From Pedobacter sandarakinus (GTDB lineage: Bacteria > Bacteroidota > Bacteroidia > Sphingobacteriales > Sphingobacteriaceae): a stretch of DNA of 64,000 nt. The position numbers and the translations under genes are program-made. Location of the stretch: NCBI RefSeq assembly GCF_026240095.1, contig NZ_JAPIVG010000003.1:372001-436000 (forward strand). The letters are read 5' to 3'. The notes beneath the pieces are model-generated. The model did no database searches. It worked only from the letters and a program-made list of their open reading frames with translations, and had not been told where the DNA came from. The number at the start of each line of letters is the position of its first letter. Position 1 is the first letter of the stretch. Positions 54,236 to 63,523 of the stretch are shown here, piece by piece.

Positions 54236-54899
54236 ATAGCAGTTGTTTTAGTGCCGGATCGGTATAATCTTCGATAAAAGCAATAACATTATCGTACTTC
54301 GCAAAATCCTGTTCGGTATGCATTGTTGTAAGCACAACACATTTCATACCCGCATTTGCAGCAGCTTCTACGCCCTTCGGCGCATCTTCAAACACCACAC
54401 ATTCATCTGGCAAAACCCCTAAAATCTGAGCACCTTTTAGAAATGTCTCCGGATCTGGCTTACTCTTTTGAACGTCTTCTGCGCTTACAATTGCACTAAA
54501 GAACGGGCGGAGATTTAGATTGTCAAGCACAAAATTAATATTGAAAGGAATTGCAGCAGAACCAATGGCCATTAAAACACCTTGATGTTTTGCCTGATCT
54601 AAAAATGCCTTTAGTCCAGGGATAAGCTGCAGGTGTTTTTTGTAGGCAGCTTGATAGCGGTGTTCCTTTTCTAGCGAAATTTGATCTATCTGCTCTTCGG
54701 TGAAATGCCCAACGCCAAATACTCGCTCTAACAGGTCTTGATTTTTACCATACATCTCCTTTTTTACTGCCTCAAAACTAATATTTGCCCCAAGATCTTT
54801 TGTTAAGATTGTATGCCATGCCTGGTTATGAAACTTCATATCGTCAATCATGGTGCCATTTAAGTCGAAGAGAAATGCCTTTGGTTTCTTATTCATCAT
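54234..54899 (-). CDS. HAD-family hydrolase, beta-phosphoglucomutase-like
   Basis: The protein has 221 residues. The HAD motif I is F-D-L-N-G-T, with Asn where phosphatases and beta-PGM usually have a second Asp (DxD). Motif II Ser is in A-I-G-S-A, motif III Lys in K-S-K-P-D-P, and motif IV in F-E-D-A-P-K-G. The cap contains the H-x-x-x-Y-x-K-H-L pattern. It is probably a sugar-phosphate phosphatase or mutase; the D-to-N change may lower or alter activity. Met2 is an alternative start. Confidence 0.88.
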   Translation of the reverse strand: MMNKKPKAFLFDLNGTMIDDMKFHNQAWHTILTKDLGANISFEAVKKEMYGKNQDLLERVFGVGHFTEEQIDQISLEKEHRYQAAYKKHLQLIPGLKAFLDQAKHQGVLMAIGSAAIPFNINFVLDNLNLRPFFSAIVSAEDVQKSKPDPETFLKGAQILGVLPDECVVFEDAPKGVEAAANAGMKCVVLTTMHTEQDFAKYDNVIAFIEDYTDPALKQLL

Positions 54900-55070
54900 A
54901 CCGCAAAATTATCAGATTTTCTGAACTATTTCGTAAAACAATGCCATGCTTAGCTTTAATTATTCCTTACGTTTAAAAGTGGTGAGCGAATTGTAAAGTT
55001 GAAGCCTATTTTGTACTTGTTAAATTCGTGTTCTTGTAATACATTGCCAAGAAATCTGTTGTTAAACATC

Positions 55071-55688
55071 ATGCCATCTAAAGCCCTCAAAGACGATATT
55101 CTTCTCAATTTTTTAAATTATTTACAGCCACTTAAGCCATCCTTGATCAATTTGGCAAGGAAAAATACTTTTAAACTATTCTTAAAGAAGAATGAGCTGA
55201 TCAGTTTGCCAACTGATCAGCATCAGGAATGCTTGTTCTTTATTATCAAGGGTTTAGTTAGAGGCTTTGTAATTGATGAGGATAAGGATATTACCACGCT
55301 TATTGCCAGTGAAAATCAGATGCTGGGGAGCATAAGAAATCACTTGCCAGGTAAATTAAAATATCAGGAAAAATTTCAGGCACTTGAAGATTCAGAATTG
55401 GTTGTTTTACCTTATCAAATTTTAGATGGGCTTTACGCAAAATTTCCAGAATTGAATGTTCTGGCGAGAAAACTATTGGCCATACAATATAATTTTTCGC
55501 AGGAGCGATCAATTCTATCGCGGATACCTTCTGCTGAAGCCAGGTACAGGCAATTTAATGAGGCTAACCCTTCCGTTAGGTCTAGAGTTCCTGTTAAGTT
55601 TTTGGCAAGTTACCTGGGTATGCGAATCGAAACGCTAAGTAGAATCAGGATGAAAAATAAATCTCAAAAAGCTAGTTCAGAGGTCTAA
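55071..55688 (+). CDS. Crp/Fnr-family transcriptional regulator
   Basis: ATG 55071 (205 aa) is preferred because M-P-S-K-A-L-K-D-D matches the family start. A cNMP-binding-type barrel (~25-120) with the L-F-F-I-I-K-G-L-V-R-G core is followed by a helical linker and a winged helix (~165-195, V-K-F-L-A-S-Y-L-G-M-R-I-E-T-L-S-R-I-R). The recognition helix has E-T-L-S-R. Lacking the barrel's full cAMP-contact motif, it probably senses another signal. It overlaps the convergent PAP2 gene by 17 bp. Confidence 0.88.
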   Translation: MPSKALKDDILLNFLNYLQPLKPSLINLARKNTFKLFLKKNELISLPTDQHQECLFFIIKGLVRGFVIDEDKDITTLIASENQMLGSIRNHLPGKLKYQEKFQALEDSELVVLPYQILDGLYAKFPELNVLARKLLAIQYNFSQERSILSRIPSAEARYRQFNEANPSVRSRVPVKFLASYLGMRIETLSRIRMKNKSQKASSEV

Positions 55689-56319
55689 CGGCCGATTTGC
55701 TTTTCCAGTAAAAGTAGCAAAGTGGAAGCAAACAGAGCAGGCCAAGTAGAAACCCGCCCAAGGTATCTGTAAACCAATGTGCACCCAAATATATTCGAGA
55801 TGGCGCAATAGCGAAAATTAAAAAAGCTGAGATCGTGATCACTATATTTTTAATTCTTTTTGAGATATTTTTCAGTGTTAACATCAAGAATATCAGGAAC
55901 CCAAAGAAAAGCACATAAGATAAAACATGTCCACTTGGGTAGCTTTGAAACCTATTTACCTCAACTAACCTAACGTAAAAGGCGGTTGGGCGGGGCCTGT
56001 TGATCATATTTTTGATACCAAGGATGAGTAAGCCCGACAATAAAACGGTAGAGATGTAATAAGCTTCCAGGGTAAACTTTTTCCAATAAAAGATGCCAGC
56101 AATTAATACGACAGATAAAAGTGAGAACGGTAATTCTCCAAAAAAACTAATCGCCAGCATAATATAATCCAACCAACTGCTTTGGCTTTTCTGAACCAGG
56201 AGTGATATCGCCACATCTAGCGGGATAATAGGGTGGTGAGCAACATATATGCTTAGTATTATAAAAAAAAACAATATCAATACACTTGCAAATACGATCG
56301 TTCGGAATTTTAAGTTCAT
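55672..56319 (-). CDS. PAP2-type phosphatase, membrane-bound
   Basis: The protein has 215 residues and about six membrane helices. The acid-phosphatase motifs are R-P-R-P (K-x6-R-P), P-S-G-H, and S-R-I-Y-L-G-A-H-W-F-T-D. It probably removes phosphate from lipid carriers or phosphatidic/undecaprenyl phosphates. It overlaps the end of the convergent Crp-like gene. Confidence 0.9.
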   Translation of the reverse strand: MNLKFRTIVFASVLILFFFIILSIYVAHHPIIPLDVAISLLVQKSQSSWLDYIMLAISFFGELPFSLLSVVLIAGIFYWKKFTLEAYYISTVLLSGLLILGIKNMINRPRPTAFYVRLVEVNRFQSYPSGHVLSYVLFFGFLIFLMLTLKNISKRIKNIVITISAFLIFAIAPSRIYLGAHWFTDTLGGFLLGLLCLLPLCYFYWKSKSAVRPLN

Positions 56320-56790
56320 TCTACGCTATAAAATTTTTCTGCCAAAACTATCAATTTAGCCGTAAACAAGCAGCAAATTTTTGCAAAATGTTAATTTATT
56401 CATTATAAATCGCTTCTGGTATACCAGGGTTAGTATCACATCACCAAAAGCATGTTCATACTGTAAATCAAGCTTTCTATCAAGAAAACATACAGGTCTG
56501 TATAAGTAATTATATTTTTTGGATGATAACCCTTATATTTGATCTGGATAATAAGGATATCTAAGCTTGGATAGTTGGCAGATTAAATCCTGCCAACTTG
56601 AAAGGCATCCCTTTACTTTTACCGAAAACATGCCCATATAACGCTCCAACCGAGTTGTTCTCCTTTTATATTAAAGGAGACAATAAGGTTGATAGCTATT
56701 TCACAAAAATATTTTGGGTGTTCTAATGTTAGATTGAAAAAAATCTAAATGTTACCTCCAGAATGCATCTTAAAGTTCTTGAGCCTTCAA
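56320..56790. other. Intergenic region with two stem-loops
   Basis: This 471-bp gap has no gene. A 9-bp hairpin (AGTTGGCAG / CTGCCAACT, 56573-56598) and an 11-bp hairpin (around 56655-56683) lie downstream of a -7-like TATATTTG at 56534-56541. A small RNA is conceivable, but no T-tract or -33 box supports it. Confidence 0.3.
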
Positions 56791-57141
56791 TTACTTCACT
56801 ACAATTTGTTTTGGCTCTGTTACAACAATTTGAAATTTACCTTTATACTCCGTTACTACGCCCGTAACGCAGATGTTATTCCCCAAAAACATGCTAGCAG
56901 GTTCTGAGGCAAATTTACCAATATCAGGTTTATTGATAACCACGGTAATCAGTTCTTTTGGGAAAGCACCACCGAGGTTAATGAGCGTAAGGTTTTCAAG
57001 ACCCTTTGTACTATAAACCGAATCGCAAATGGTAACGGTTTTGCCAACAGATGCCTTAGCATCTTTAGACAAAACTAATGTTTGTGCTTTGAGCAAATAA
57101 GATGAAAATACGGCGAAAACTAAAATCAATAACTTTTTCAT
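56791..57141 (-). CDS. Exported OB-fold-like hypothetical protein
   Basis: ATG 57141 (116 aa) begins a signal peptide (M-K-K-L-L-I-L-V-F-A-V-F...K-A-Q). The mature ~95 residues alternate beta strands (G-K-T-V-T-I-C, L-T-L-I-N-L-G-G, N-I-C-V-T-G-V-V-T-E-Y-K-G-K-F) in the style of OB-fold nucleic-acid-binding-like exported proteins. No reaction is known. An earlier ATG in frame would spoil the signal. Confidence 0.72.
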   Translation of the reverse strand: MKKLLILVFAVFSSYLLKAQTLVLSKDAKASVGKTVTICDSVYSTKGLENLTLINLGGAFPKELITVVINKPDIGKFASEPASMFLGNNICVTGVVTEYKGKFQIVVTEPKQIVVK

Positions 57142-57365
57142 AGGGATTGCTTCGAACTGAGCCAACATGGCTTTTGTTTACTTTGCAATGCAAAGGTATA
57201 ATGAAGAAAACAAAAAACAACTGCTTTTGAAAAATACATGATCCTCATTTTGTAAATATTGGGAGGGAGCAATCTAATCGTACTTTGGAATTCAAACTTA
57301 ATAACAAGTTGGGTGTTTAAGAATGATTAATCCTAACAAAAATTCATGTTAATTAAATTAAGAAA

Positions 57366-58106
57366 ATGAAAACAACACTATTGGTTGCAGTGATGCTAAC
57401 GAGCTTTTTTGCCAAGGCACAAGAATTAAAGCCTGTTGCTTATGCAGACGGAACACAGAAATTAAATGGTTTAGTAACTTCTAACGCAACTAAGGGGCTA
57501 CCTGGGGTTTTGATTTTACCAGCGTGGAAGGGCATTGATGATGAGGCGAAATCTGCTGCGATGAATTTGCAAAAACAAGGCTATATTGCTTTTGTTGCAG
57601 ACATTTATGGAGAAGGCAATGTTCCAAAAGATAACGCTTCGGCAGCTCAACAATCTGGTAAGTATAAAAACGACTTCGCCGCATATCAAAAACGTATTGC
57701 TTTAGCATTGGCAGAGTTGAAAAAAGCAGGAGCACAGCCTGATAAGATTGCAGTAATTGGTTATTGTTTTGGAGGTGCAGGTGCACTTGAAACAGCAAGA
57801 GCTGGTTTACCGGTGCTTGGCATAGTGTCTATCCACGGGAGTTTAGGCAAAGCTGCCGACAGAAAGAATGCACCTTTAACAGCGAAGATGCTTATTGAAA
57901 ATCCGGCAGATGATCAAAGTGTTACACCTGAAGATATGAGCAAACTTATTGTAGAGATGAATGAAGGCAAAGCAGATTGGCAGATTATAACCTATGCAAA
58001 CAGTAAGCATACCTTCACCGACCCTAAGTCGCCAGATTACAATAAAATAATGGCAGAAAGGGCATGGAAACATACCGAGATGTTTTTGAAAGAGTTGCTA
58101 AAATAA
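57366..58106 (+). CDS. Exported dienelactone-hydrolase-family protein
   Basis: The protein has 246 residues with a signal peptide ending in F-A-K-A-Q. The DLH fold has the catalytic Cys in G-Y-C-F-G-G, a probable Asp (N-P-A-D-D-Q) and His in S-K-H-T-F. It hydrolyses lactones or esters outside the cytoplasm, with unknown substrate. It is transcribed alone behind a short intergenic region. Confidence 0.92.
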   Translation: MKTTLLVAVMLTSFFAKAQELKPVAYADGTQKLNGLVTSNATKGLPGVLILPAWKGIDDEAKSAAMNLQKQGYIAFVADIYGEGNVPKDNASAAQQSGKYKNDFAAYQKRIALALAELKKAGAQPDKIAVIGYCFGGAGALETARAGLPVLGIVSIHGSLGKAADRKNAPLTAKMLIENPADDQSVTPEDMSKLIVEMNEGKADWQIITYANSKHTFTDPKSPDYNKIMAERAWKHTEMFLKELLK

Positions 58107-58185
58107 TATTCGTATTCTTATTTTGTTTATGTCTCTGAAATGTCATAAATAAGTTTTAGATTGTAGTCCCTAAACTTATAGAACC

Positions 58186-58290
58186 ATGGACGACAGAACA
58201 AATCTTATTATCGGTATATTTTTAATTCTTAGCTCAATCGGTGTTTTCTACGACATTTTTAGAGCAAAAAAGGCCGATAGGCGTTATTAA
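58186..58290 (+). CDS. Possible 34-residue single-span membrane peptide
   Basis: The frame starts at ATG 58186 and reads M-D-D-R-T-N-L-I-I-G then a hydrophobic helix (I-F-L-I-L-S-S-I-G-V-F-Y) and a basic end (R-A-K-K-A-D-R-R-Y). The layout, charge asymmetry and clear stop fit a small membrane peptide. There is no homology or promoter evidence. Confidence 0.45.
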   Translation: MDDRTNLIIGIFLILSSIGVFYDIFRAKKADRRY

Positions 58291-58354
58291 TCCATCACGG
58301 TGACATCTCTTATTGCATGCTGCGATAAGGGATGTCTAAACCATTATCTCTCCG

Positions 58355-59440
58355 CTATAACACAGCCGGCCTTCCCATTTTTTTCAACATCCGGTAGTGA
58401 GAGGCTAATGCCGAAGAGAAAGTTTTGTTCTCATGGTAAGGAATCCCAAATTCCAGCGCTGTTTCTTTTACGATAACCGAAATTCTTCCGTAGTGAATAT
58501 GGCAAACCTTGGGAAATAGATGATGTTCAATTTGTCTGTTTAAGCCGCCTAGAAAAAAAGCTGCTATAGGACATTGCGTTGCAAAATTTGCTGTTGTGCG
58601 CATCTGGTGCTCTGCCCAAGCCTCTTCCATATTTCCATGCTCATTTGGTGTTGGGAAAGAAGTGCCTTCTACAACATGTGCGAGTTGAAAAACCAGTCCC
58701 ATTGTAATACCTTGTGCCAAATGCAAAAGTATAAAGCCAGTTAAAGCCTGCCACCACGCAATTTCCATAAAAACAATTGGGAACACAATAAACAAGCAAT
58801 AGTAAATGCTCTTGTAAAAGAACAAATTAAAATATTCGATTTTCGGGTGGCTATTTTCTCTCGCACCGATTCTTTTCTGAAAAAACTTTTTAAAATCTTT
58901 TCTTAATACCCAAGATAATGAAGCCAAGCCATACATAGGAAAAGCATACCAATGTTGAAACCGTTGGTGTGGGCGCAGTTCGTCTTCAGGGGAGATCCGA
59001 ATTAAGCCTGGCGCAATTTCAATATCTTCGTCATGCCCCGGTATGTTGGTGTAAGTATGATGAACTACGTTATGCGTAATGTTCCACACATATGGGCTGG
59101 CCCCAACCAGGTGAAAAAACATACTGAGTACTTTGTTTGTGGCTTTGCTTGATGAAAACGATCCATGGATGGCATCGTGACAAACGTTAAAACCAATAAA
59201 TGCGCTCACAATACCCAGTAATAAGGTAAGCATGATGAGCGTAAGCAAATTAAATGATGATAATAGGATTAGTAGATAGATAGTGGTAAACAGGCTAAGG
59301 AAAATAATTGTTTTTAACCACATTAAGCCAGTCGCATTGACGCTAATTTTGCGTTCAGCAAAATCATCGTTTACTCTCCTCCTAAGTTCAGCATAGAAAT
59401 TTGCACCTTGTGGCGTAGGGAATTTAGTTTTTGTTTTCAT
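58355..59440 (-). CDS. Acyl-lipid/acyl-CoA fatty acid desaturase
   Basis: The protein has 361 residues with four membrane helices. The three His boxes are visible: H-D-A-I-H-G, H-N-V-V-H-H and Q-I-E-H-H-L-F-P. The Q-x-x-H-H box is typical of the front-end/linoleoyl-type (DesA3-like) desaturases. It makes double bonds in membrane fatty acids using diiron and O2, probably for cold or membrane fluidity control. No electron-donor cytochrome b5 domain is fused. Confidence 0.93.
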   Translation of the reverse strand: MKTKTKFPTPQGANFYAELRRRVNDDFAERKISVNATGLMWLKTIIFLSLFTTIYLLILLSSFNLLTLIMLTLLLGIVSAFIGFNVCHDAIHGSFSSSKATNKVLSMFFHLVGASPYVWNITHNVVHHTYTNIPGHDEDIEIAPGLIRISPEDELRPHQRFQHWYAFPMYGLASLSWVLRKDFKKFFQKRIGARENSHPKIEYFNLFFYKSIYYCLFIVFPIVFMEIAWWQALTGFILLHLAQGITMGLVFQLAHVVEGTSFPTPNEHGNMEEAWAEHQMRTTANFATQCPIAAFFLGGLNRQIEHHLFPKVCHIHYGRISVIVKETALEFGIPYHENKTFSSALASHYRMLKKMGRPAVL

Positions 59441-59593
59441 GTGCTCGTCTTATCTACCCCATGTCCAGGGGCGATACTCCGAGTTCATCAAGTGTTCTTC
59501 TTGCTAAATATTAGCTGTAAATATATGAACGTAATTCGGTAAGTTTCGGTTTCTTTCGTTTTTTTATCTTTGGAAATGGTAGAAAATAAGAAA

Positions 59594-59613
59594 GCCTCAT
59601 ATTTCTATGAGGC
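59594..59613 (-). terminator. Terminator of the Gfo/Idh/MocA gene
   Basis: An 8-bp stem (GCCTCATA / TATGAGGC) with a 4-nt loop is followed, in minus-strand sense, by TTTCTTATTTTC. It lies about 105 bp after the oxidoreductase stop. Confidence 0.7.
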
Positions 59614-59717
59614 CGAATTATTTTTGCTTTAAAGACATCCATCATTTAAAGCTAAACCAAACAAACTAAATAATAGACAAACGACCAGGTAAATTGTTTG
59701 CAGGTTTTTAAAATAAA

Positions 59718-60701
59718 TTAAATTATTTTTGGGCCAGTAAATCCGTCCAGTATTTTCATGGTTTTTAAAGCTTCGTTGCCACTGCATGGATTTTTTCCAG
59801 CCCCCCGGAAAAAATTGACTACTTGTTCAATCATAGGCTGTTCCACATGAGGCAATGGAATTAAGTCGAAAATTTCTGCCCTTTCTCCAACCTGTAACTC
59901 GATGTGATGGCCAAACATGGGGAAACTGATTTTTCCTTTACTTCCATATATATCGCAACGATCTATTTCCTGGTGGGGGGAAACATTAAAGCTCCATAAA
60001 CCGTTAAATAACACGCCATTTTTGAAATGCATATGTCCGCTCACTAAGTCGTCGGCTTGGCTATTTTTGCCCTGATTTAATGCATAGCCGTGGTAATCAT
60101 TCAGATCACCAAAGTAATAAAACATCAAATCTATCTGGTGAGGTGCCAAATCATGAAAAAAGCCACCACCTGAAATCGCCGGATTTATTCGCCAGTTTTC
60201 ATCGCTAGCAGCTATTAACTTATTTTTTGAAGATTGGAGCATCTTTAAATCAACAAAAAGCACATCACCAATGGCCTTGACATGAAGAAGTGATTTAATT
60301 TTTAAAAAAAGTGGCTGCGCCCTTCTGTAGTGCGCAACAACCAGCGGGGTATTATATTGCTGCGATGCTTGTACCATTCTTTCAGCAGCAGCACTATTTA
60401 GCGCCATGGGTTTTTCAACATAAACAGGTTTCCCAGCAGCCAAAGCTTTAATGGTATATTCTTCGTGTTGAAGGGGAGGGGTGGCAATGTAAATAGCATT
60501 TACTTCCGAATCATGAATTAATTCCTTAGCATCGGTATACCATTTTGGTACCTGATGCCTTTTGGCATAATCCGCTGCTTTAAGGCCGTCTCTTCGCATC
60601 ACAGCGACCAAACTGGAATTTGATACCTTATTAAATGCTGGTCCGCTTTTAACCTCAGTCACATCTCCACAGCCAATAATTCCCCATTTTATCTCTTTCA
60701 T
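59718..60701 (-). CDS. Gfo/Idh/MocA-family NAD(P) oxidoreductase
   Basis: The protein has 327 residues. The Rossmann start is W-G-I-I-G-C-G-D-V with I-A-T-P-P and the E-K-P motif in Y-V-E-K-P-M-A, and the substrate domain carries G-G-G-F-F-H-D-L-A-P-H-Q-I-D with the catalytic His. Substrates are sugars, inositols or biliverdin-like compounds in this family; the sequence does not decide. It is monocistronic. Confidence 0.92.
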   Translation of the reverse strand: MKEIKWGIIGCGDVTEVKSGPAFNKVSNSSLVAVMRRDGLKAADYAKRHQVPKWYTDAKELIHDSEVNAIYIATPPLQHEEYTIKALAAGKPVYVEKPMALNSAAAERMVQASQQYNTPLVVAHYRRAQPLFLKIKSLLHVKAIGDVLFVDLKMLQSSKNKLIAASDENWRINPAISGGGFFHDLAPHQIDLMFYYFGDLNDYHGYALNQGKNSQADDLVSGHMHFKNGVLFNGLWSFNVSPHQEIDRCDIYGSKGKISFPMFGHHIELQVGERAEIFDLIPLPHVEQPMIEQVVNFFRGAGKNPCSGNEALKTMKILDGFTGPKII

Positions 60702-60917
60702 CAGCTACTGTTAAATCAAAAGCTGTAAGTTAACTAAACACCTTAAGAATTGCCACAAAAAGGCGAAAAAAGGAAGGGCATAGCAGCAATTATTGTGTGG
60801 GATTGCCAGAACCAAGCTTAAAGAGCCATCATACTGAGTATGTTGATGCAAACTTAAAAATACTCAACAAAGCCATGCTAACGATTAATAAAAATTATTG
60901 CTGCAAATAAATGCTTG

Positions 60918-62033
60918 TTAAGCAAGCGTAACAGAGGGAAGAATGCTGACTTGATTTCTTAACAAATGATCGGCAAGAACCAATGCAGCCATTGCTTCTA
61001 CAATAACCACTGCCCTGGGCACCACGCAAGGATCATGCCTGCCTTTTCCTTTAATCTCGGCGGCTTCACCTGCAGCATTTATGGTTTGTTGGTTATGCAT
61101 AATGGTGGCTACAGGCTTAAAGGCTACTTTAAAAGTAATATCCATGCCATTTGAAATGCCACCCAGAATACCGCCCGCAAAATTGGTGACGGTTTCAAAA
61201 ACTTTCGCCTTGGTATCCTTTGGTTGCGGAATGTCATTGTGCTGCGAACCCCTTAGCGTACTCCCTGCAAAGCCAGATCCATATTCGAAACCATGTACCG
61301 CATTAATGCTGAGCATTGCCTTGCCTAAGTCTGCGTGTAACTTATCAAACACAGGTTCGCCCAGACCCGCCGGACAGCCTTTTACAATGCACCCAATTTT
61401 TCCGCCAATGGTATCACCATCCTTCCTAATCGCATCTATTAGCTCAATCATCTCATTCGCAGTTGCAGGATCTGCACACCTGACAATGTTTTCTTCCCTG
61501 GTATTTAGCAAAGCTGATAAATCGTTGCTTACTAAGTGTGGTGCTTCGATATCTCCAACTGATGTAACGTGGGCAAAAATTTCGATGCCTTGGTGCTTAA
61601 GTAACAATTTTGCAATTGCACCAGCGGCAACCCGGGCTGCGGTTTCCCTAGCCGATGATCGTCCGCCGCCACGATGATCCCGAATGCCATACTTAGCGTC
61701 GTAAACATAATCGGCATGACTTGGACGGTAAACATCCACATTATGGCCATAGTCTTTAGAACGTTGGTCTTCATTTGGAATTAACAAAGCTATTGGTGTA
61801 CCGGTACTTTTTCCTTCAAAAACACCAGATAAAATCTGCACGGTATCACTTTCTTTCCGTTGGGTAGTAATTTTCGATTGGCCGGGTTTTCGTTTATCCA
61901 GCTCCGACTGGATAAAATCCAGATCAATATCCAATTGTGCCGGACAGCCGTCTATAATTACACCAATGGCAATGCCGTGAGATTCTCCAAACGTAGTAAT
62001 GCGAAATAATTGACCAAATGAATTGCCTGCCAT
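60918..62033 (-). CDS. aroC: Chorismate synthase
   Basis: The protein has 371 residues. The signatures are T-F-G-E-S-H-G near the N-terminus, R-P-S-H-A-D-Y-V-Y and the [14 protein letters not shown] block, and the late [10 protein letters not shown]. It uses reduced FMN to convert EPSP to chorismate. It sits just downstream of aroA on the same strand, after a 55-bp gap. Confidence 0.97.
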   Translation of the reverse strand: MAGNSFGQLFRITTFGESHGIAIGVIIDGCPAQLDIDLDFIQSELDKRKPGQSKITTQRKESDTVQILSGVFEGKSTGTPIALLIPNEDQRSKDYGHNVDVYRPSHADYVYDAKYGIRDHRGGGRSSARETAARVAAGAIAKLLLKHQGIEIFAHVTSVGDIEAPHLVSNDLSALLNTREENIVRCADPATANEMIELIDAIRKDGDTIGGKIGCIVKGCPAGLGEPVFDKLHADLGKAMLSINAVHGFEYGSGFAGSTLRGSQHNDIPQPKDTKAKVFETVTNFAGGILGGISNGMDITFKVAFKPVATIMHNQQTINAAGEAAEIKGKGRHDPCVVPRAVVIVEAMAALVLADHLLRNQVSILPSVTLA

Positions 62034-62088
62034 TTTATTGAGTTGAGGATTTAAGTTTAGTGTTACTATTTTTTGGCGCTATGTTTTT

Positions 62089-63360
62089 CTACTGATGTTC
62101 TTCTACTGTGAAGCCCGCTTTTTTCAGATCTTCCCAAAAGTAAGGATAAGATTTTTCAACTACCTGCATGTCTTCGATTTCTACCTCATCTATGAGTAGA
62201 GCGAGCGGCGCAAAGGCCATTGCCATGCGATGGTCTTCGTAAGTGGCAATCTTCACACGTTCAGGAAAATGAAGTTCATCTGTGTTTAGGGTATAAACCT
62301 GGTTGTCTTCTGTTAGGGTAACGCCGATTTTAGCAAGTTCATTTTGCAAAGCCGCAATGCGATCGGTTTCCTTTATTTTAAGTGTTTCCAAACCTGTAAA
62401 TGCCATGTTTTTACCTAAGGCAGCTGCGATAACGATAATGGTTTGTGCCAAATCAGGGCATGTTTTCAAATCTAAGACTTGGTTGGATTCGAAATGCAGA
62501 CCTAAATTGCTTATTTCAATGCCAGTCTCATTTTTAGTTGTTGCGATGCCAAAAATCTTCATTATTTTCTGGATTTGGCTATCGCCCTGTAAGCTCTTAT
62601 CCTTTAAGGCTGGGAGGCTAATTTCGGCTTCATCTGCCAGTGCGGCAATACTATACCAATAAGATGCAGCGCTCCAATCTGGCTCAACAACTAATGTTGC
62701 TGGCTTAAAAGGCTGTGGTTTAATTGTGATCACGTTATTTACCCAACTATGTGAGATACCAACTTCCGCCAGCATATCTAAAGTCATATCTACATAAGGC
62801 TTTGAAGTAAGTTCGCCTTCTATTTCGAGCACCAAACCTTGGGGTAAAATGGGCGCAATCATCAGCAATGCTGATATATATTGGCTGCTTACATCGCCTT
62901 TAATCTTAACCGAAGCAGTTGTCTGGTGTAATGGACCAATGATATTTAGGGGTGGGAAACCATCGTTCCCGGCATAGGAAATATCGGCACCCAAAGATTT
63001 CAACGCTTCTGCAAGGATTCCAATTGGGCGTTGTTTCATCCGCTCGGTTCCCGTTAATAAAAAGTTGCCGTTCTTTGCAGATAAATAAGCTGATAGAAAA
63101 CGCATAGCAGTACCTGCCGGGCCAACATCAACTGTTTTTGATTCTTGTATTTCTACTTCGAGCTCATCTTCCAAGGTGTTGAGGATTCCATTGAGTGTAA
63201 CCGTATCGGCTGCGTTTGATAAATTTTCTACCTGAACCGTTTTCTTGCTTATCGCACTGATAATCAATGCCCTGTTGCATTCACTTTTAGAGCCTGTCAG
63301 CTGGATTTCAGTTTGTATATTCTTTGTTCCTTTGAAAGAAACCAAGGCATTTTTAGCCAT
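62089..63360 (-). CDS. aroA: 3-phosphoshikimate 1-carboxyvinyltransferase (EPSP synthase)
   Basis: The protein has 423 residues. EPSP synthase motifs: G-S-K-S-E-C-N-R near the start, G-P-A-G-T-A-M-R, D-W-S-A-A-S-Y, K-E-T-D-R-I and Y-E-D-H-R-M-A-M. The G-T-A-M-R and C-N-R features differ slightly from the strict class I sequence and resemble the Bacteroidota form. It joins PEP and shikimate-3-phosphate. Confidence 0.96.
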   Translation of the reverse strand: MAKNALVSFKGTKNIQTEIQLTGSKSECNRALIISAISKKTVQVENLSNAADTVTLNGILNTLEDELEVEIQESKTVDVGPAGTAMRFLSAYLSAKNGNFLLTGTERMKQRPIGILAEALKSLGADISYAGNDGFPPLNIIGPLHQTTASVKIKGDVSSQYISALLMIAPILPQGLVLEIEGELTSKPYVDMTLDMLAEVGISHSWVNNVITIKPQPFKPATLVVEPDWSAASYWYSIAALADEAEISLPALKDKSLQGDSQIQKIMKIFGIATTKNETGIEISNLGLHFESNQVLDLKTCPDLAQTIIVIAAALGKNMAFTGLETLKIKETDRIAALQNELAKIGVTLTEDNQVYTLNTDELHFPERVKIATYEDHRMAMAFAPLALLIDEVEIEDMQVVEKSYPYFWEDLKKAGFTVEEHQ

Positions 63361-63443
63361 TATTATTCGTGTTTTGCCGTTGTCAAATCCTCCTGGTAAG
63401 GAGTGGACTTTACCCAGCGCTTATTATTTTGTTTTTATCAAAT

Positions 63444-63475
63444 CATAGCGAAACCAATGAATTGATTTCGCTATG
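63444..63475. other. Stem-loop upstream of aroA
   Basis: A perfect 10-bp inverted repeat (CATAGCGAAA / TTTCGCTATG) with a 12-nt loop lies between the DAHP synthase stop and aroA. There is no T-tract in either direction, so it may be an attenuator, processing site or weak terminator. Confidence 0.4.
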
Positions 63476-63523
63476 AAGTGGGTTTTCGGTTTCGAATCTT
63501 TTTCAGACTGTTGCCCAAATACT

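Noticed and set aside
58300..58340. Imperfect inverted repeat near the desaturase stop as a strong terminator
   Set aside because: The arms pair only with G-U wobble and no T-tract follows on either strand, so I leave it unannotated.
61081..61677. A 198-codon open frame on the plus strand within aroC
   Set aside because: It is fully antisense to the clear chorismate synthase gene, has no family-like motifs, and reflects codon bias of the real gene.
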